Notes: generated from the sequence alone by a model not told the origin. A DNA stretch of 64,000 nt from Ceratotherium simum simum (GCF_000283155.1 NW_004454171.1:12332990-12396989); one strand, 5' to 3'; counted from the first letter of the stretch, positions 35,603 to 48,889 are shown. Made by a program: numbers and translations.

Positions 35603-37224
35603 AGTGGTACTTCCCCATTCTTCCTCTATCTCCCCACCGGAGAGCAGCTGGACCCAGGAGTGGGGCCAGCATCCCCTTCCATCCCCTAGCCAAATCCATC
35701 ATGCTAGGGTGGGAGAAAGAATGAATGAGAAAAACATGCCCTAGACCGCACTCCGAGCCCTTGGCCCCCAAACCTAGCCTGTATTAGGGTCAGAAGGAGC
35801 TTTGAATTTAGCTAAGTTTTAATAACTGAAAATAACCAGAAATTATGGATTCTGCCTAAAATATCATTGGGAGAAGGGAAAAACTCATTTGACATAGCAC
35901 TACTAAAAGTTGTAGTTGAGGGGAAAATAATGTCTTTATGTCCTCAGAGAACTGAAATTCTGTGGTAAATCATTTATTATATAATTCACTTTAGAACGAT
36001 CGCCATCCAAGGTGGCTGCTTTTTTTTCTAAGTTTGGGATTTTAAGGAAGCAAAGTTATTCTATCCAGAAAACTAATTTATGAGTTACCAAAATTTTTTC
36101 AGATATATAAAGTATTAGTGCACTTCTTATTTCATCCCTTGTCTTCAAAAACAGAGAAGGAAATTAGTAGAATCTGGGATCGATATTGTCATAAATGGAA
36201 GAAATTCCTTAAATAGAAGACATCTTCTCTCTCTAAGTATGAAGACAGTACCACTTCTATTCCCCTATGGTTAATGTGTTGGAACAGCAGTTTTCCAAAT
36301 GGTGACCTCATGGATGAAATGCACTCATGTGTCTTACAAACTTGAGCCATTGAGCCCTTCTCACCTGGAGGACCTGTCCCCATGTGTCATGAAAAGAGGA
36401 GGCAGGGCTGATGAAAAATTACAGAACAAGAAATGGATAACCTTCTTTCGTCTTGTATGAGTTCCTTTGTTTTAGTAAAGAGATTTTATCATCTTAAGCA
36501 ACCCAGTCACCATCACCAAGACCAACGTAAAAATAGACAAATTCCAAGGATGTTAGTATATTAGTTACAGGTCTGAGCCTCTGGTTTTGATGGTCATTTG
36601 ATAAAATTTTCACCTTGGCTTTGCAATACTTTTTCCATAATTTGTAGTTTATCTTTGGTGTTTGGGGATTTGGGATTAAAAGTAATCTTTCATTATATTG
36701 AACCTTTTAAAATAAGCAATTGACATCACCTCGATGAGGCTTTAGGCACAAAGGGTAGTCACTTTTAAAAAATAAGTATACAAAATAAAATTGTATTTGT
36801 TGCCAAGACTCTGCCTTAGACTTTGGTGTGTGTGCAGAGCCTGGGGATGTGCATTAGGCTGCACCATGAAGAAGGAATGGTGAGAAAGAATGGATAGAGT
36901 GAGCTGGGCAAAAAGTAGAAGTTGTGACAAATAAACACATGAATGGGCTTCTCAGATTAATCTCTGACTTGCTGATCAAGAGATTGAACTTGAGAAGGGC
37001 TGTAATAAATCAGGGGCTGTTCACTGTTACTGATTACTGAGAGCAGGCCCCCAAAGTAAATCAGCTCTCCAGGATGTAGGCTGGTTTTGAATCCAGACAT
37101 GCACCTGTTGACCTCTGAGACCCAGGAGGATGTGTGGGAGGACATGCACGACCTCTATGGCAAGGAAAGCTAAAATAATAACTAAAAAAAATGGTTTTAA
37201 AATGCCTTACTTTTGAGCAGCTCT

Positions 37225-37360
37225 CTGTGATCTTCATTTATCTCATCTTAATTCTCAAGTGGAGCATATTTTGCTACTTTATAAGAGGCAAGTGACTGGC
37301 CCAAGATCATGTAACTGGAACTACCACTCAAACGCAGGTCTTCTGACTCCAACTCCAGTG
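37225..37360 (+). mobile_element. MIR fragment
   Basis: 3' MIR core: aagtgactggcccaagatca, aacgcaggtcttctgactcc, aactccagtgttctt. Confidence 0.7.
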
Positions 37361-37785
37361 TTCTTCCCCCGATGGGCTCGACTGGAAGGATGCGGTTAGC
37401 CCAACATGGCCAGGCCGTCGCCCAGAGGAATGTACATGCAGGAAAGTTCTTTCACCCCCAGAATTGGGAAAAGCCTTTCTTCTGATGAACTGATATGTTT
37501 TATTTTGATAGACTGAAAAGAATAGACTTTGATAGACTGGGCTGCTGAAAAGCCCAGGGCTCAGATTCTGACCTAATCTCCAATTTTGGAAATTGCATAG
37601 GACTTTCTGGTCATATCTTCCCATTCCACTCATATTATCCCTCCCCTGATTGTCTTATTCCCATTCTCTTATTTTAAAGTGGCATGCATCTTACAAGCCT
37701 CTTCAGATTATTTGTGGAACAAGATGGGATATAAATATATAAATGAAAAAGGCATATATGTGACATTTGACAGTGTTAGGTTTCT

Positions 37786-37958
37786 GAGCTATCATTCTGA
37801 GTCCTAGAAAACAACATCAAACTCTTCATCTTTTTACTTGCACTTGGATAAATAATGAGCTATATACAGTGATCTTGCAAAGCATTCAAGGATCAGTTCC
37901 TGACAAACATTTCATTATAGCAACTGCTTTTTATCAAGTGCTGTGAGCACAGAGCTGC
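37786..37958 (+). repeat. Local direct duplication, copy B
   Basis: Second copy of the 35428 unit, same orientation, start to start 2,358 bp apart. It differs by scattered substitutions and small indels. Confidence 0.85.
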
Positions 37959-39369
37959 TGTAGGTGCCAAGAGAATGGCTCAAGTTCTCCAGGTTTGGAC
38001 AGGAGGCACTGTTCTCCTCAGTACTAAGGAAATTCCTACTGGGAACAGGTATAAGTCTGCACTTTCCATATAATCAGCCTATGGGGGGAAGGAACACCCT
38101 GGTCGTACAGAGGTGTTTCATCTGTGGATTCTCATGCCCTTCCATGCTTCTGCTCCCGGTTCCTGCCCAGTCTGCGCTCAGTGAGAATGCCCAGCTCAGA
38201 GAATTCCATTCTCTTCCTTCCTGGAATCGTAAGATTTCTTCTTTCTTCTTTCTTCTCTCGGTTCTGAAGAGCCAGGACCCCATACTTCACAATCCCACTA
38301 GACCACACATCGATAGTCTTGAAACTCAAGGAAAACATGGCCATTACTCTCTAATGGCCAATCTCACCATAATGTACAGAGAACATGACGTAATTAAATA
38401 TGTCGAACGACATCAAGTTTAAATGTGAAATAGTGGAACAGAATTTTTAACAGACACCAGAACTTGTGCCTACAACTGAATTTGGATGTGTTCATTCTGC
38501 CTTTTTTTTTTAAACAATCCTATCACTAAGAGTCCCACCTGGGCAGTTATGGAGGTGGTCCTTGTGATATAGTCGCCATCATTAACTATGACAATGGAAA
38601 GTAATCATTGAATGAACATGGATGGGGGCTAAGCTCTTTGCTCAGGGTGTCAAACCTTAAAGACCCTGATTGCAGAGCTCATGGCTGAAGGCATCTTCCT
38701 GACACAAAGGACTCAGCTAAAGCTGCACCCTGAGCATTAATTACACATTAGCCCATTTGTATCATCAATTTACAAATCTGCAGAGCTGGGGGCCAGTAAG
38801 TGAATGGAGAGTCGTTTTGATATAGATATAGGTCGCTTTTGCTATCTCTTTTCCAATTCAAAAATCCTGTGCTAAAATGGGCAATTTAGTATAATAAAGC
38901 TATCGTATGCATCTGAATCTCTTTCCTTGCTTTTAAATTGTCCCATTTAGATTATATTTCTTTACTTTCATCCTTTGTCCCAGACATCTTAAAGATTCTG
39001 CTGACTTTGAATATATTCAGTGTACAGAATAAGAAAAAAATATTTGAGCATACCTTTATTTGGCTCAAATGCCCTCAAGATGATGGCAGCTACCATTAGA
39101 AGGTGACCCATTTCTGAATTTAGTGTTTTCCTTGTTCCTAGTGATCATCTCTCCAGGGCACAAAGAAAGCTAAAGTGGAAATTCCGTAGGTTATTAATGA
39201 AGAGACTTTAATTTAGAAATTCTCAAAACTGCGCATCTCCTTCAGTTATGAGCCAAAATGGCAGTTAGCCTTTCAGGAGTAAGTAGAGTCTGCTGGGTTT
39301 CTTGGTACACAAACACGGAGAAAGGGTCAGGCTAGCCTAAGTGGGCAATTTCTTCAGATTCTAGGACAG

Positions 39370-39560
39370 TGGTTCTCGAAGGGTGGCCCCAGACCAGCAG
39401 AGTCAGTATAACGTGAGAACTTGTTACCAACGCAGATGCTCGGGTCTTACCCCAGACGCACTGAATCAGGAACTCTGCGAGTGGGGCCCAGCAATCACCA
39501 GAATACAGGTGATTCTGACACCTTCTGAAGCTAGAGACCCGTCGCTCTACCAGTCCAGTG
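39370..39560 (+). mobile_element. MER5A-like hAT-Charlie DNA transposon
   Basis: Opens acagtggttctcgaagggtg and follows ccagaccagcagagtcagta, gagaacttgttaccaacgca, ccccagacgcactgaatcag, gagtggggcccagcaatcac and gtgattctgac, the MER5A order. Confidence 0.8.
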
Positions 39561-40130
39561 TGAGAGCAAGTGCCTTGAATCGGCTCATGCTATGAGAACA
39601 GCGGACACACTTCAGCTTCTTGTACCGGAGTCTATCCAGGTTTAGCTAATGCAAGGTAGTAGTTAATGGATGGAACATTAAGGACTACGTTCCTTTTAAA
39701 GTGTCTTGTGGTTTTGGGGGCACAGCTCCTTAGCCTTAGTTAATGGTTTCAGTAATTACTTAACTGTTTACAGTGAGACAATGATGTTAACAAATTGCTT
39801 AGTAGCCAATCTCCTGGAGAGATGCCTGAACACGGGCACAGCCCACAGCTGATGACCCAACCATGACCAAGGGCATATCGGGGACAAACAACCAGATCTT
39901 GTAGGGCACATTATTTCTTGAGCTGCAGTAAACTCAATACTGCAGACAGAGTATTTTAGCACTTGAAGCACCCAATTCCTCTCTCTTCTCTATTTTCCAT
40001 GTGCTTTAGACACAGCCTCTATGGCCCTCATTTTAAATGATGTCTGTGTCTGAATTTTCCAATGGTTCTTATACAATTGTGACAAGAACTTTATATCACA
40101 ATTAAAAGATAAGTGCTGGCATCAGCATTC

Positions 40131-40375
40131 TTTTTTTTTTTTGGTGAGGAAGTTTGGCCCTGAGCTAACGTGTTTCCAATGTTCCTCTTTTTGCTTGAGG
40201 AAGATTGTCCCAAAGCTAACATCCATGCCACTCCTCATCTATTTTGTATGTGGGACGCTGCCACAGCATGGCTTGACAAGCCGTGTGTAGGTCCACGCCT
40301 GGGATCCGAACCCATGAACCCTGGGCCGCTGAAGTGGAGCATGCCAACTTAACCACTAGGCCACTGGGCTGGCCT
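40131..40375 (-). mobile_element. ERE SINE, antisense, with TSD
   Basis: The plus strand starts with a T tail and ends ccactaggccactgggctgg cc, the complement of the ERE head. The box-B complement is gggatccgaaccc. The flanking repeat ggcatcagcattct / ggtatcagcattct (40118, 40377) differs by one base. Confidence 0.93.
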
Positions 40376-41912
40376 TGGTATCAGCATTCTTAATAGATCT
40401 TTCTGGGCCTTACCCTCCAGGAAAAGCCAGAAGAGCATGTATATCCAACTTGACCAGGAAAGAGTCTCTCCCTCTCCTTGAGCTTTCTTTGATTAATGAG
40501 ATGGGCAGTTGCCAAGGAAAAGGTTGGTACCAGGATATTGTAGCCCTTGCCCACCTGCCCTTGGTTTCTCCCTGTGCCTGGAGCAGCTGCCACCACTCTG
40601 TCCCAACGACAGCTTGTTCTTCCTCTGGGACATGTGTGGTAATTTTTGTTCTTTCTTGGGAAATATCATCTTTTCTCTTAGTTTCTGTGTTGTCACTATG
40701 AGACCCAGGGACCTCAAGTCGAATCAATTTGAACAAGGTAGGAATTAGGAGGTATCAAATAAGACCGAGGAGTAATTACTGCCTGCGTGAACTCGTTAAA
40801 AAACAGTCACACTGCTCACATATTTATGTTCTGCCATTTGTCAGGAACTTTCAAGCCTCTACTAATGTTACTTTACAAATGTCTAAGTGGAAATACTACT
40901 CCCAGCCTACCCTGAACTTGAGCCTGTGCTGAGGCGCGGTCTCCCCAGTCTCCCAGAACAAGCAGACAGTTATTAATAGAGAAGCTCTAGCAGCTCACGT
41001 ATATACTAACATCTGTTAAAATTGCATTTGTTCAGGATCTCATGAATGATTGATACAGGAACACATCACTTTGGCCAAATACAAGCTTTTCTGATTTCAC
41101 TATGATGTTTCCCAGAGTTCTAGGTTATGGTGACCTGACTTTAAAAGTTACAAGTTAAAGCAATCTGCTTTCAACCTAGGCCTACTGTAGAGGAGAGATT
41201 TTCATTTGGAACAACCTGCCAATCCGTGGCTGAGACTCTTTTGGGGCCTCCAAAGGCAGCTGCGTAGCCTGGCATGGTGGGGTCTTCAGAGGGAGGGTGT
41301 TATGCTCAGAATAGAGAAATTTTCTCTCCAAGTCTAGGGATTCGTAGCTTTACTGCCTGGGGGGAGAGGGGGATGGCTGCAGTGGAGCAGGGTATGGAGT
41401 GAACACTGACTGTCTTGCTTGCATATCCTCCCAAAGAGCATTCTTAATGCTCTTGAAGTTACACTCGTTGCTCTTGAACTTGCATAGCCTTGCCCTTACA
41501 TTCAAGCATAAACCAGCAGGCTCAAAGTGCCAGAGCTGGGTCAAGCCTCAGCTATCGCCGGATCCACATCTCTCTCCTGCCCTTTGCTTCTTCCAGTCCT
41601 GTCTCTGCATCGCTATATACTCCACAGTCTGTCTCACCCTGTCTTCGTGTTGGGGAATCGTACTAGGAATTCTAGACAAATTAAACATCATTGTCAAGCG
41701 CAGTGGCTCTTTGCTTAACGACTTTATTTTTACTCTGTCTACTTTCTTAGAAAAATATTTTGCGAAGTGAGGGAGCAGAGAAGTTTCTCTGGTTTTTTTG
41801 CATTATTAGAACAGAATCATTATTTTGTCAACTTTCTTTCTCCTAACTAAAGGCATCTTTCTTTGTGGACAAAAAGGTTATTGCGTCTGTGGGATTTGGG
41901 ATAACGAAGAGC

Positions 41913-41926
41913 CCACTAGGGGGCGC
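41913..41926 (+). promoter_or_regulatory. Consensus CTCF-binding core
   Basis: CCACTAGGGGGCGC fits the vertebrate CTCF core at every position. It sits in a locally CpG-bearing patch (gggcgccgagcgccgcag), so it retains CpGs that the surrounding sequence has lost. Binding is inferred, not shown. Confidence 0.75.
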
Positions 41927-42076
41927 CGAGCGCCGCAGAATATTCACCTCTATGCAAAGACAAGGCAGGCTGCCAGGCCTGGTGTTGGAAGGCCTCTAAC
42001 TGGGGAGGCTCTGAAAGTGCTCCTGGAAGGCCTTCATCTGTCGGTTAATGAGTTTGACAGAGAAGAGCACTGCCAG

Positions 42077-42208
42077 CCTCCAAATGGGAGGGTGAGGAGG
42101 GGGACTGGGGAGGAGGGAAGGGATTGAGAAAACTGGCAAAAGGAAGGAGGGAGGGAAAAGAGAATTGGAAGAGGGGGAAAAGACAGGAGGGAAAGGAAGG
42201 GAAGACTG
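42077..42208. repeat. Purine-rich (GGA/GAAA) tract
   Basis: Long run dominated by gaggg, ggagg and gaaa words on the plus strand, with only a few pyrimidine interruptions. Confidence 0.85.
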
Positions 42209-42632
42209 CTTTTTGTAGGACTGGGGGCTCCAGAGACATTGGAATATGGTGTTTTTGTGGACCATATGGTGTGTAGGGGGGACAGGGAAGGAGCCAGGTT
42301 TGTGCTCAATTAGGGGACTGGATGTCTCCCAGGTCTAAACGGTCTTAGCCATCCTGTGGGCCTGGATTTCTCCAGGGTCCTCTCAGGCCCCTGTGTCAAC
42401 CTGCAACCTCCATCATTCAGAGTCACAACTTACCTCACGTCCTCCTGCTGGAAAATAACAATGATCCATTTTGACTTCAGTACCTGCCCGAAGGAAGCGG
42501 AAGGTGAAGATGAAGAACGTCAATTTTGTTACAGCTTCCAGCCTTTTAGAATCATACATGATTATGATTGACAATTTTGAACCACAAGATGATGAAAAAA
42601 GGAGGAATATTTTCCCATTTAAAAATGTTTCT

Positions 42633-42860
42633 GACTAATAATAGTTGCTAGCTTTTACTGAGCTCTTACTAGGCTCTAGGAACAGTTGTAAGCATTAAAA
42701 AGGATAAAGCCATTTAATCCTCACAGCAACCTGAAGAAGTTGGAACTATAGGTCTCCCTGTTTACACAGGTGAAATGACTCACCCAAAGTCACACCACCA
42801 GCAGGCAGTGGAGCCAAAATTATGACCCCAGACAGTCTGACTTAGGAGTGTGCACTTAAG
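42633..42860 (+). mobile_element. MIR SINE
   Basis: Well-preserved order: agcttttactgagctcttac, taggctctaggaacagttgt, catttaatcctcacagcaac, ctcacccaaagtcacaccac. Confidence 0.85.
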
Positions 42861-42964
42861 TAATTTACCTAAAATCAAAGTCAGATAAGTGAGGGAAATG
42901 AACTTGAACTTAGAATCTCCATCTTCAATGGAATCTACATCCCCATTGTAGCCTTTACATCACC

Positions 42965-43225
42965 CTTCTCAAATATTTTGGTCTCAAGACCCCTTTATAC
43001 TCTAATTATTGGGGACCCTAAAGAGTATTGTTTCTATAGGTAGTACCTATCGCTATTTACCGTACTGGAAATTAAAATGGAGAAATTCAAATATTTACTA
43101 ATTCATTAAAAAATAACAGTAATAAATCCATTCCATGTTTATAAATAACACATTTTTTTGACAAATAACTAGTTTCCAAAATAGTAAAAAATTAACAATA
43201 ATTTTAAATAATAATAAAAAAGTTT
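42965..43225 (+). mobile_element. Ancient DNA-transposon-like repeat
   Basis: Contains ggtctcaagacccctttata, attggggaccctaaagagta and aataacagtaataaatccat, matching a recurrent mammalian hAT-type repeat that I cannot name with certainty. Confidence 0.5.
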
Positions 43226-43362
43226 GTAAGTATGTGAAGTGATGGATGTTAACTAAACTTATTCTGACAATCATTTTGCAATATACACATAATCAAGTCA
43301 TTATGTTGTACACCTGAAACTAATATGTTATATGTCAATTATATCTCAGTAAAAAAATTAGT
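43226..43362 (+). mobile_element. L1 3' end fragment
   Basis: Contains gtgatggatgttaactaaac, gtcattatgttgtacacctg and tatgtcaattatatctcagt plus an A tail, as in the fragment at 6119. Confidence 0.8.
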
Positions 43363-43674
43363 GAGAAGAAAAAAGTTTCAATTTTTTGCTAAATGTAAAG
43401 GTAATTTTGATACAGAAAACTTAATACAGAAAAGCACAAAGAAAAGAAAAAACAAAAATCACCTGAAAGCCCACCACCTAAGAGAGAATCTCTGGGACTA
43501 TTTTTTTGTATATTGTTCTATCCTCCTGGAAAGACGGTGAATTCCAGGCGTTGTGCCTTCCAGACACCAAACTAGTAACCTTACATTGTAGCAATTTAAA
43601 AATTCCTACAAATCAGAGCAGGAGATCTCAAGGCTGTGCTAAGACCTGGAGGGGACAGCGAGTGACTTTTGACC

Positions 43675-43905
43675 ACATGTTTCTAGATTTATGGTTTAGA
43701 ATCAAGGCCCTACCATTCGTTATCCAAGTGATACTGAACTTGGGCAAGTTATCTAACTTTCCAGCCTCAGGTTTCACCTCTAAAGGAGAAATAATAACAT
43801 AAAACCTTCAAAGGATTATAGAGATAATTGAATGAATAATGTACGTAAATGCTTAGAACAGTACCTGGAATGTAAGTATTCAAAATGTTAGTATTATTGC
43901 CATTT
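43675..43905 (-). mobile_element. MIR SINE, antisense
   Basis: Complement of MIR: ttgggcaagttatctaactt, tccagcctcaggtttcacct, aaggattatagagataattg, gcttagaacagtacctggaa. Confidence 0.8.
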
Positions 43906-44073
43906 AAGATGATTCCTGGTACCTTTTATCCTCCCTATTAAATCATATACCCCTTTGGCTTTAATATCTACTGTATGTTGGTATGTTTGTTCTTGAATAA
44001 TCAGGCAATTCTGGAGACAGGGATATACCCATTCTGATTCAACGCTCAATCCCAGATCACGATGTCTATTCGT

Positions 44074-44116
44074 ATTATCATTCGAATTATCGAATGATAA
44101 TCGATATTATCATTCG
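44074..44116. repeat. Perfect 11-bp hairpin with a third arm copy
   Basis: attatcattcg (44074-44084), six-base spacer, its exact complement (44091-44101), then attatcattcg again (44106-44116). Confidence 0.95.
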
Positions 44117-44639
44117 TGGTTTTCATCTCATACCTAGAGTTTCTGATCAAAACATAGGTGTTGTGGATCCTCAGACTCGGCAGAAACAAACTGTATTCCT
44201 CCTATTATTAATCTATTATATGTAGATGAGAATACAATATATAATCTCTGTGTAAAGGAAGGGGTTGGCCCTGAACGCATGCCCATTAAATGCACAAGTC
44301 AGTGGAGCTCAGTCTAGCCTGTAGCTTTACTAGCAGCCTCCTTCACAATCCAGAGGCTCAAAATCCTCTAAGGGTGGGATACAAGAGGCAGAGGCCAGGA
44401 GGACTCTGCTGTAGAGAAGCTGTCTTCTCTTTGTAAGGTATTCATTTAACACAGACAATGCTGGGGGAGTGGAGTACCTTTCATAAACAATCTGTACGCT
44501 TTGGCAGGCTGGTGAAAATTCCTGCTTTTAACCTGCCAGTAAGATGAGAAAAGGGCAACACGATTCCCAAGGATCAGTTAATCTACCTACTAGGTCACAT
44601 AACCGTGCATTTTTGGCTCTTGGGTATAGACGAATGTAA

Positions 44640-45172
44640 TGGATCTAATATTTTTGAAAGAATTCCCAAATTATCTTCCATTGTTAGCAATCCAGTTTCT
44701 CTCCCTGCACCACACTGTGGTAGATCATGTCATTGTCCCCAGATTTTTCCCCCATCTGTATTCACTACTTTTGCCCTGTGACATTGCAGTTTCTCCCACC
44801 AAAGGAGAAGAGAATACTTCCCAACCCTTTGCTCTTGTGTTTGGCCACATGACTTGCCTCAGCCAAAAGAATGAGGTGCAAGTGACAACATGCAAGTTCT
44901 GAACCTAGGTCTTAAGAAAGAAGCTTGTGTGTTTTCACTTGCCTTCTTGTGATGTGGCCATTTCCATGAGGAGAACATGGCTCAGGCAGGCCCTCTGGTC
45001 CAAGGAGGAGGATGAGAGACACATAGAACAGAGCTATCCCAATGGCGCCCAGCCTGTATCAGCCAACCTCCAGTGTACCCACAAACACATGAGCTAAATA
45101 AATGCTCACAAGTTATGTGCCACCAAGATATTATAGTTGTTTGTTACATGGCAATAGCTAACTGATACATGG
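44640..45172 (+). mobile_element. LTR-like repeat (MLT1-type, uncertain)
   Basis: Includes gtggccatttccatgaggag, ccacaaacacatgagctaaa, taaatgctcacaag and the ending gcaatagctaactgatacat, a typical MaLR-LTR terminus. The 5' boundary is not clear. Confidence 0.5.
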
Positions 45173-47894
45173 GCCCATTGTGAGGCTGAAGTAAGGAAGA
45201 AGGCAGATATGACACTAAAAAAAAGCCCATTCCCTCCATTGGTAGAGTGTGAGGAGTCGGAGAAGAAGTAAGATGAGGCGGTCAAATGCCAAGCTTCTTA
45301 TTTTCTCCTTGTTCTTAAGTATGATGGGTTGGAACAGTGGGAAACATCCTGCAGATTTTGTACAACCTGAGACCATCAGGAACCAGTGGCCCATTTTCCT
45401 GGGTATAGCGTGTGAGAGGCTGTGATCCTCCAGGAAACACCTGCATTTTGCTGCACACCGCGCCAGGGAGCTATCATACAGCTTTGGGAGAGGGAGGTGT
45501 CTGGGCCAGTGGCCAGGGCAGTTGGTGCTCCCGGCTCTCCCCAGTCTTCATAGAATTTGTGGGGGATCTAGAACTCACTGCATGCCCCAGCAAGAGATGC
45601 TGAAGGGATCAGTGGACTGACAGAAGCCTGGGGTTAGAACAGAGATGCCAGAGAACACATGGAATGTGTGGCCAGAGACAAGTGACTGGGACCATGATGG
45701 CAGCATCATATTTTCTCCTTCCTTAGAAAAGGCCAGATGCCAGCACCTCTCTGTCAGTGGTCTCCTCACAGGGCCCGGCTCTGCAGATCAGCGACCACCC
45801 AGATGCCCTCTTGGGGAGAAGTGTGATGGGAGGTGACGTGGGGGAGAAATCTGCCACATCAAGCATTTACCTGAAAGATGCTGGGTCATCCCGAAAGAAA
45901 TTTCCAACGACAAGTGGCAAATCGAAGATTTTCTTCGCTGCTCTGCGTACGTGGCCAGTGCTCTTTAGAAGTTGAAACCAATACCTAAGAGTGGTTTCTT
46001 GTTTCTTAGAACCTCATTCCTATAATACTGTCTTCTCCAAATGGCAACAAATGTAAGGTTTTAGTTTACAAAGAGATCCTAAAACGCCGTAACCCATCTG
46101 AGACTTCAGCACACAAACATCTCCCCGTTACCATTGCAAACGTCTTCCTTCAGCTGTCGGCTGTCAGCAGCTCTTCGCGGGCTGGTTTAAGTTGGACAGG
46201 AACCACTGTAGGGGAGGGCCTGTGGTATCATCCACATGCTATGTAACCAAAATTGTATTTTCACGGCAGAGAGAACAGAAGCAGATTCCAAGCGGATTTC
46301 AGATGGGTCCCTGAATCTCATGCCAATGTCCCGTATCCAGTTTCCTGCCCCCCTGTTCTACATTTCAACAGCAGACAGCGCCTTGTGATCCCAGAGTTTA
46401 TTTGGCCCATGTCATCTGAGAATGCCACAGGGTGATTTGTGGTGGGAGAGATGTGTTAACTGGGCCTAAACCGCTATCCAATACCCCCAACGTAAACCGC
46501 GTCCTGCCGGATTGAAAAAGGAGCTGAGACTTTTGGAAAGCTTACCTTACATTTTCGGAGGCCCTCCAATTTCTTGGTTGCAGCTGGACGTGCTCTCAGA
46601 GCAGAGGAGATACCCTGGGAAAGAAAAGGGATGCCCTGTCATCCAGCCCAGCTGGGGGCAGTGAGGGCTGGAGTAGTCCTGGGACAGTCTGCCCCTGCCT
46701 GGCTCTGGGCTCCGTGGGCAGCTCATGGGGACCAGGGGCTCAGACAGAGATGCAGGAATCCCTGGGCTGACTGGATTCTCCAGGAAGAGCGTCGTACAAC
46801 AAAATTACCTTTCAGCTCCTGTATATTTCATTCTCCCAGCCAAGCATCCTTTCCCAAGTCCTTATTAAACATCTACCATGTGGCAGACACCATGCTCTGT
46901 ACGCAGGATCCATTTGCCAATTATTTCCTCAGAACTCATTTTCCAGACGCAATGAGATGTTGAAGATGAGCAGCAATTCTTAGTTCTAGACAGAGTGCTT
47001 CTTGACTTATGATCAGCTCTTGTTTGCAAATGCTTAGTTTTGTGACTTTTAAACTGATGCCCAGGGCTTCCGTGTGATGGATAGAGTTCTTGTGCAAGTA
47101 AAGTTGAGGGCTGAAGGGATGTGTGAGAAATGTAGCTTCTACTTTTGAGGCTTCCCCTCCATAATTGGGAAGGAGTTCTTGGCAAGCGGTAGTCTCTGAA
47201 AATGTGAAAGAAGTTGATGGGGGGAGGGGGACCCTAGGTTCTGGTGCCTGGCTTCTTGGGAGGCATTTGGATGACTTACGCGGGGAAAGACTGAACAGCC
47301 ACTGCATGCCTGCAAATTTATCTCCCTGAACTACGGCCTCCCCATCTGTTCCAGCCTCTAATTACAAATGCAAAAAATAGCTAATTTGCAATGGCCTCAT
47401 AAAACGGGGAAATATAAGTGATTTAAGAGCTGCTCTACGCTATGTTGTTCGTGTTTTACACACTCCAGGCAGAGAGAAATTGCTCTCTCCCTGCGTTAGG
47501 AGAGTTCCCTCACATCAGCCAATTTCTGATTTGGCAGAACTGTGGGAGAATTCCCGTGAAGTTGCAAAGGAGGAGGAGCCGGCCCCCAGGACCGGAGGCT
47601 CCATATTTGATTCTGCCAAAGAGAGGGGGCCGGCCACTGGGGTTACTGCTCATGACCAGTGTCTGCCATGATTTCTGGATTATTTGAACTCCTCAGGCAA
47701 ATATCTTATGTGGACACAGTATTACGAGTCTAACTGATCATTATAAATGATTTTCTTTTCCACTGTGCCAATGATGAAATAAAGAGGGATTATCATGAAT
47801 AATCTTAGTAAGGAGAGATTGGACTTCCTTTTCTTCCTTTCCTCCTCCTTCCCAGCCCCTCATCCTCCTCTGTCTTCTGTCTCTACCTGTAGAA

Positions 47895-48060
47895 GACCTT
47901 AGAGATCACCCAGAGTGACAGCAGCATGGGATATAGGAAAGAGAGAAGGTTTGGAGTCGGGGGCTGTCTCTAGACTCCTGCTGTGCTTCTAGTACCCAGT
48001 GGTTATGTGAAAACAGGGCAGGTGACAACCTCCCTGAGCCTCACTTCTCTTAGGTGTGGA
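47895..48060 (-). mobile_element. MIR fragment, antisense
   Basis: Words such as gggcaggtgacaacctccct and gagcctcacttctcttaggt follow the complement of MIR. Confidence 0.55.
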
Positions 48061-48454
48061 CTGGGATGAGCAGCTCCTGCTCTGCCTCCCAGGTCTCTAG
48101 AACCATCACATGGATCCTGACATGACAGAGCTTGGTAAACCAGAAAGCACTTGCAGGAGTGGGTGCTCTGTGATCCAGCCCTTTCATTTCATAGGTGAGC
48201 AAAGGAGTCCCCTGCAGTGCTCAGATGGGAGTCTCACCCTTGCCCTTGGCCCCAGCACTCACCTCCTTCTAATGCCCAGGCTGTATTGGCCAGTCTTATG
48301 GCATCCAGGACTGTGCTGGCTCCCAGGAGAGCATCTGGGAGGTGGGCACAGGCTCTGGTGGAGACCACAAAAAAGAAGACACTTTCTTTGCTCTTGAGGA
48401 GCTAGCTGGTCCAGTTTCACACCTCCCTAAGGAGTGGAAAGACAACTTCACTGA

Positions 48455-48600
48455 GAGCGCAGAGACCTGCACTCAGAATCCGCATTGCCAGAAACTTATT
48501 AAAAACCTCGGGCAACTCACTTTGCTTCTCTGGGCCTGTTTTTCCCTGCTATAAAATAAGAAGATTGAACAAGATGGTCTCTAGGAATTCTTCAAGGTCT
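48455..48600 (-). mobile_element. MIR fragment, antisense
   Basis: gcaactcactttgcttctct, gggcctgtttttccctgcta and ttgaacaagatggtctctag in MIR-complement order. Confidence 0.7.
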
Positions 48601-48889
48601 AAAACTCTGTTGTTATATTATCAAAGGTAATCAAGGCAACAGCCTTTGTTTTATTAACTGTGGATTTAAACACTCATTTGCTCTGCGATTCTTTGGTTGC
48701 TTTAAGCATATTATGACTCTGATTTCCATCTTTAATGATGGTATATGTGGAATAAAGATAATCCAAAAAGTTCTTTCTGAAACAGAAAAAAAATACCAAT
48801 AGACAATTCATATAGGGGAGCTCTTGACAAGCTTTAAGCAGTAGATCATTTGGGAGGTGCTGGGAAAAAATCATTCTGACATTTGTTAA

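Larger units (their letters stand above)
45175..48880. other. Largely unique intergenic sequence
   Basis: No supported gene. MIR pieces occur at 47895 and 48455. Open frames of up to 129 codons at 46574-46963 show no recognisable domain. Confidence 0.45.

Noticed and set aside
37964..38422. 152-codon open frame on the plus strand
   Set aside because: Begins at the edge of the duplicated unit, has no domain or signal I recognise, and nothing supports translation.
46574..46963. 129-codon open frame on the plus strand
   Set aside because: Trp/Ala-rich start then MIR-like sequence; looks like chance coding.
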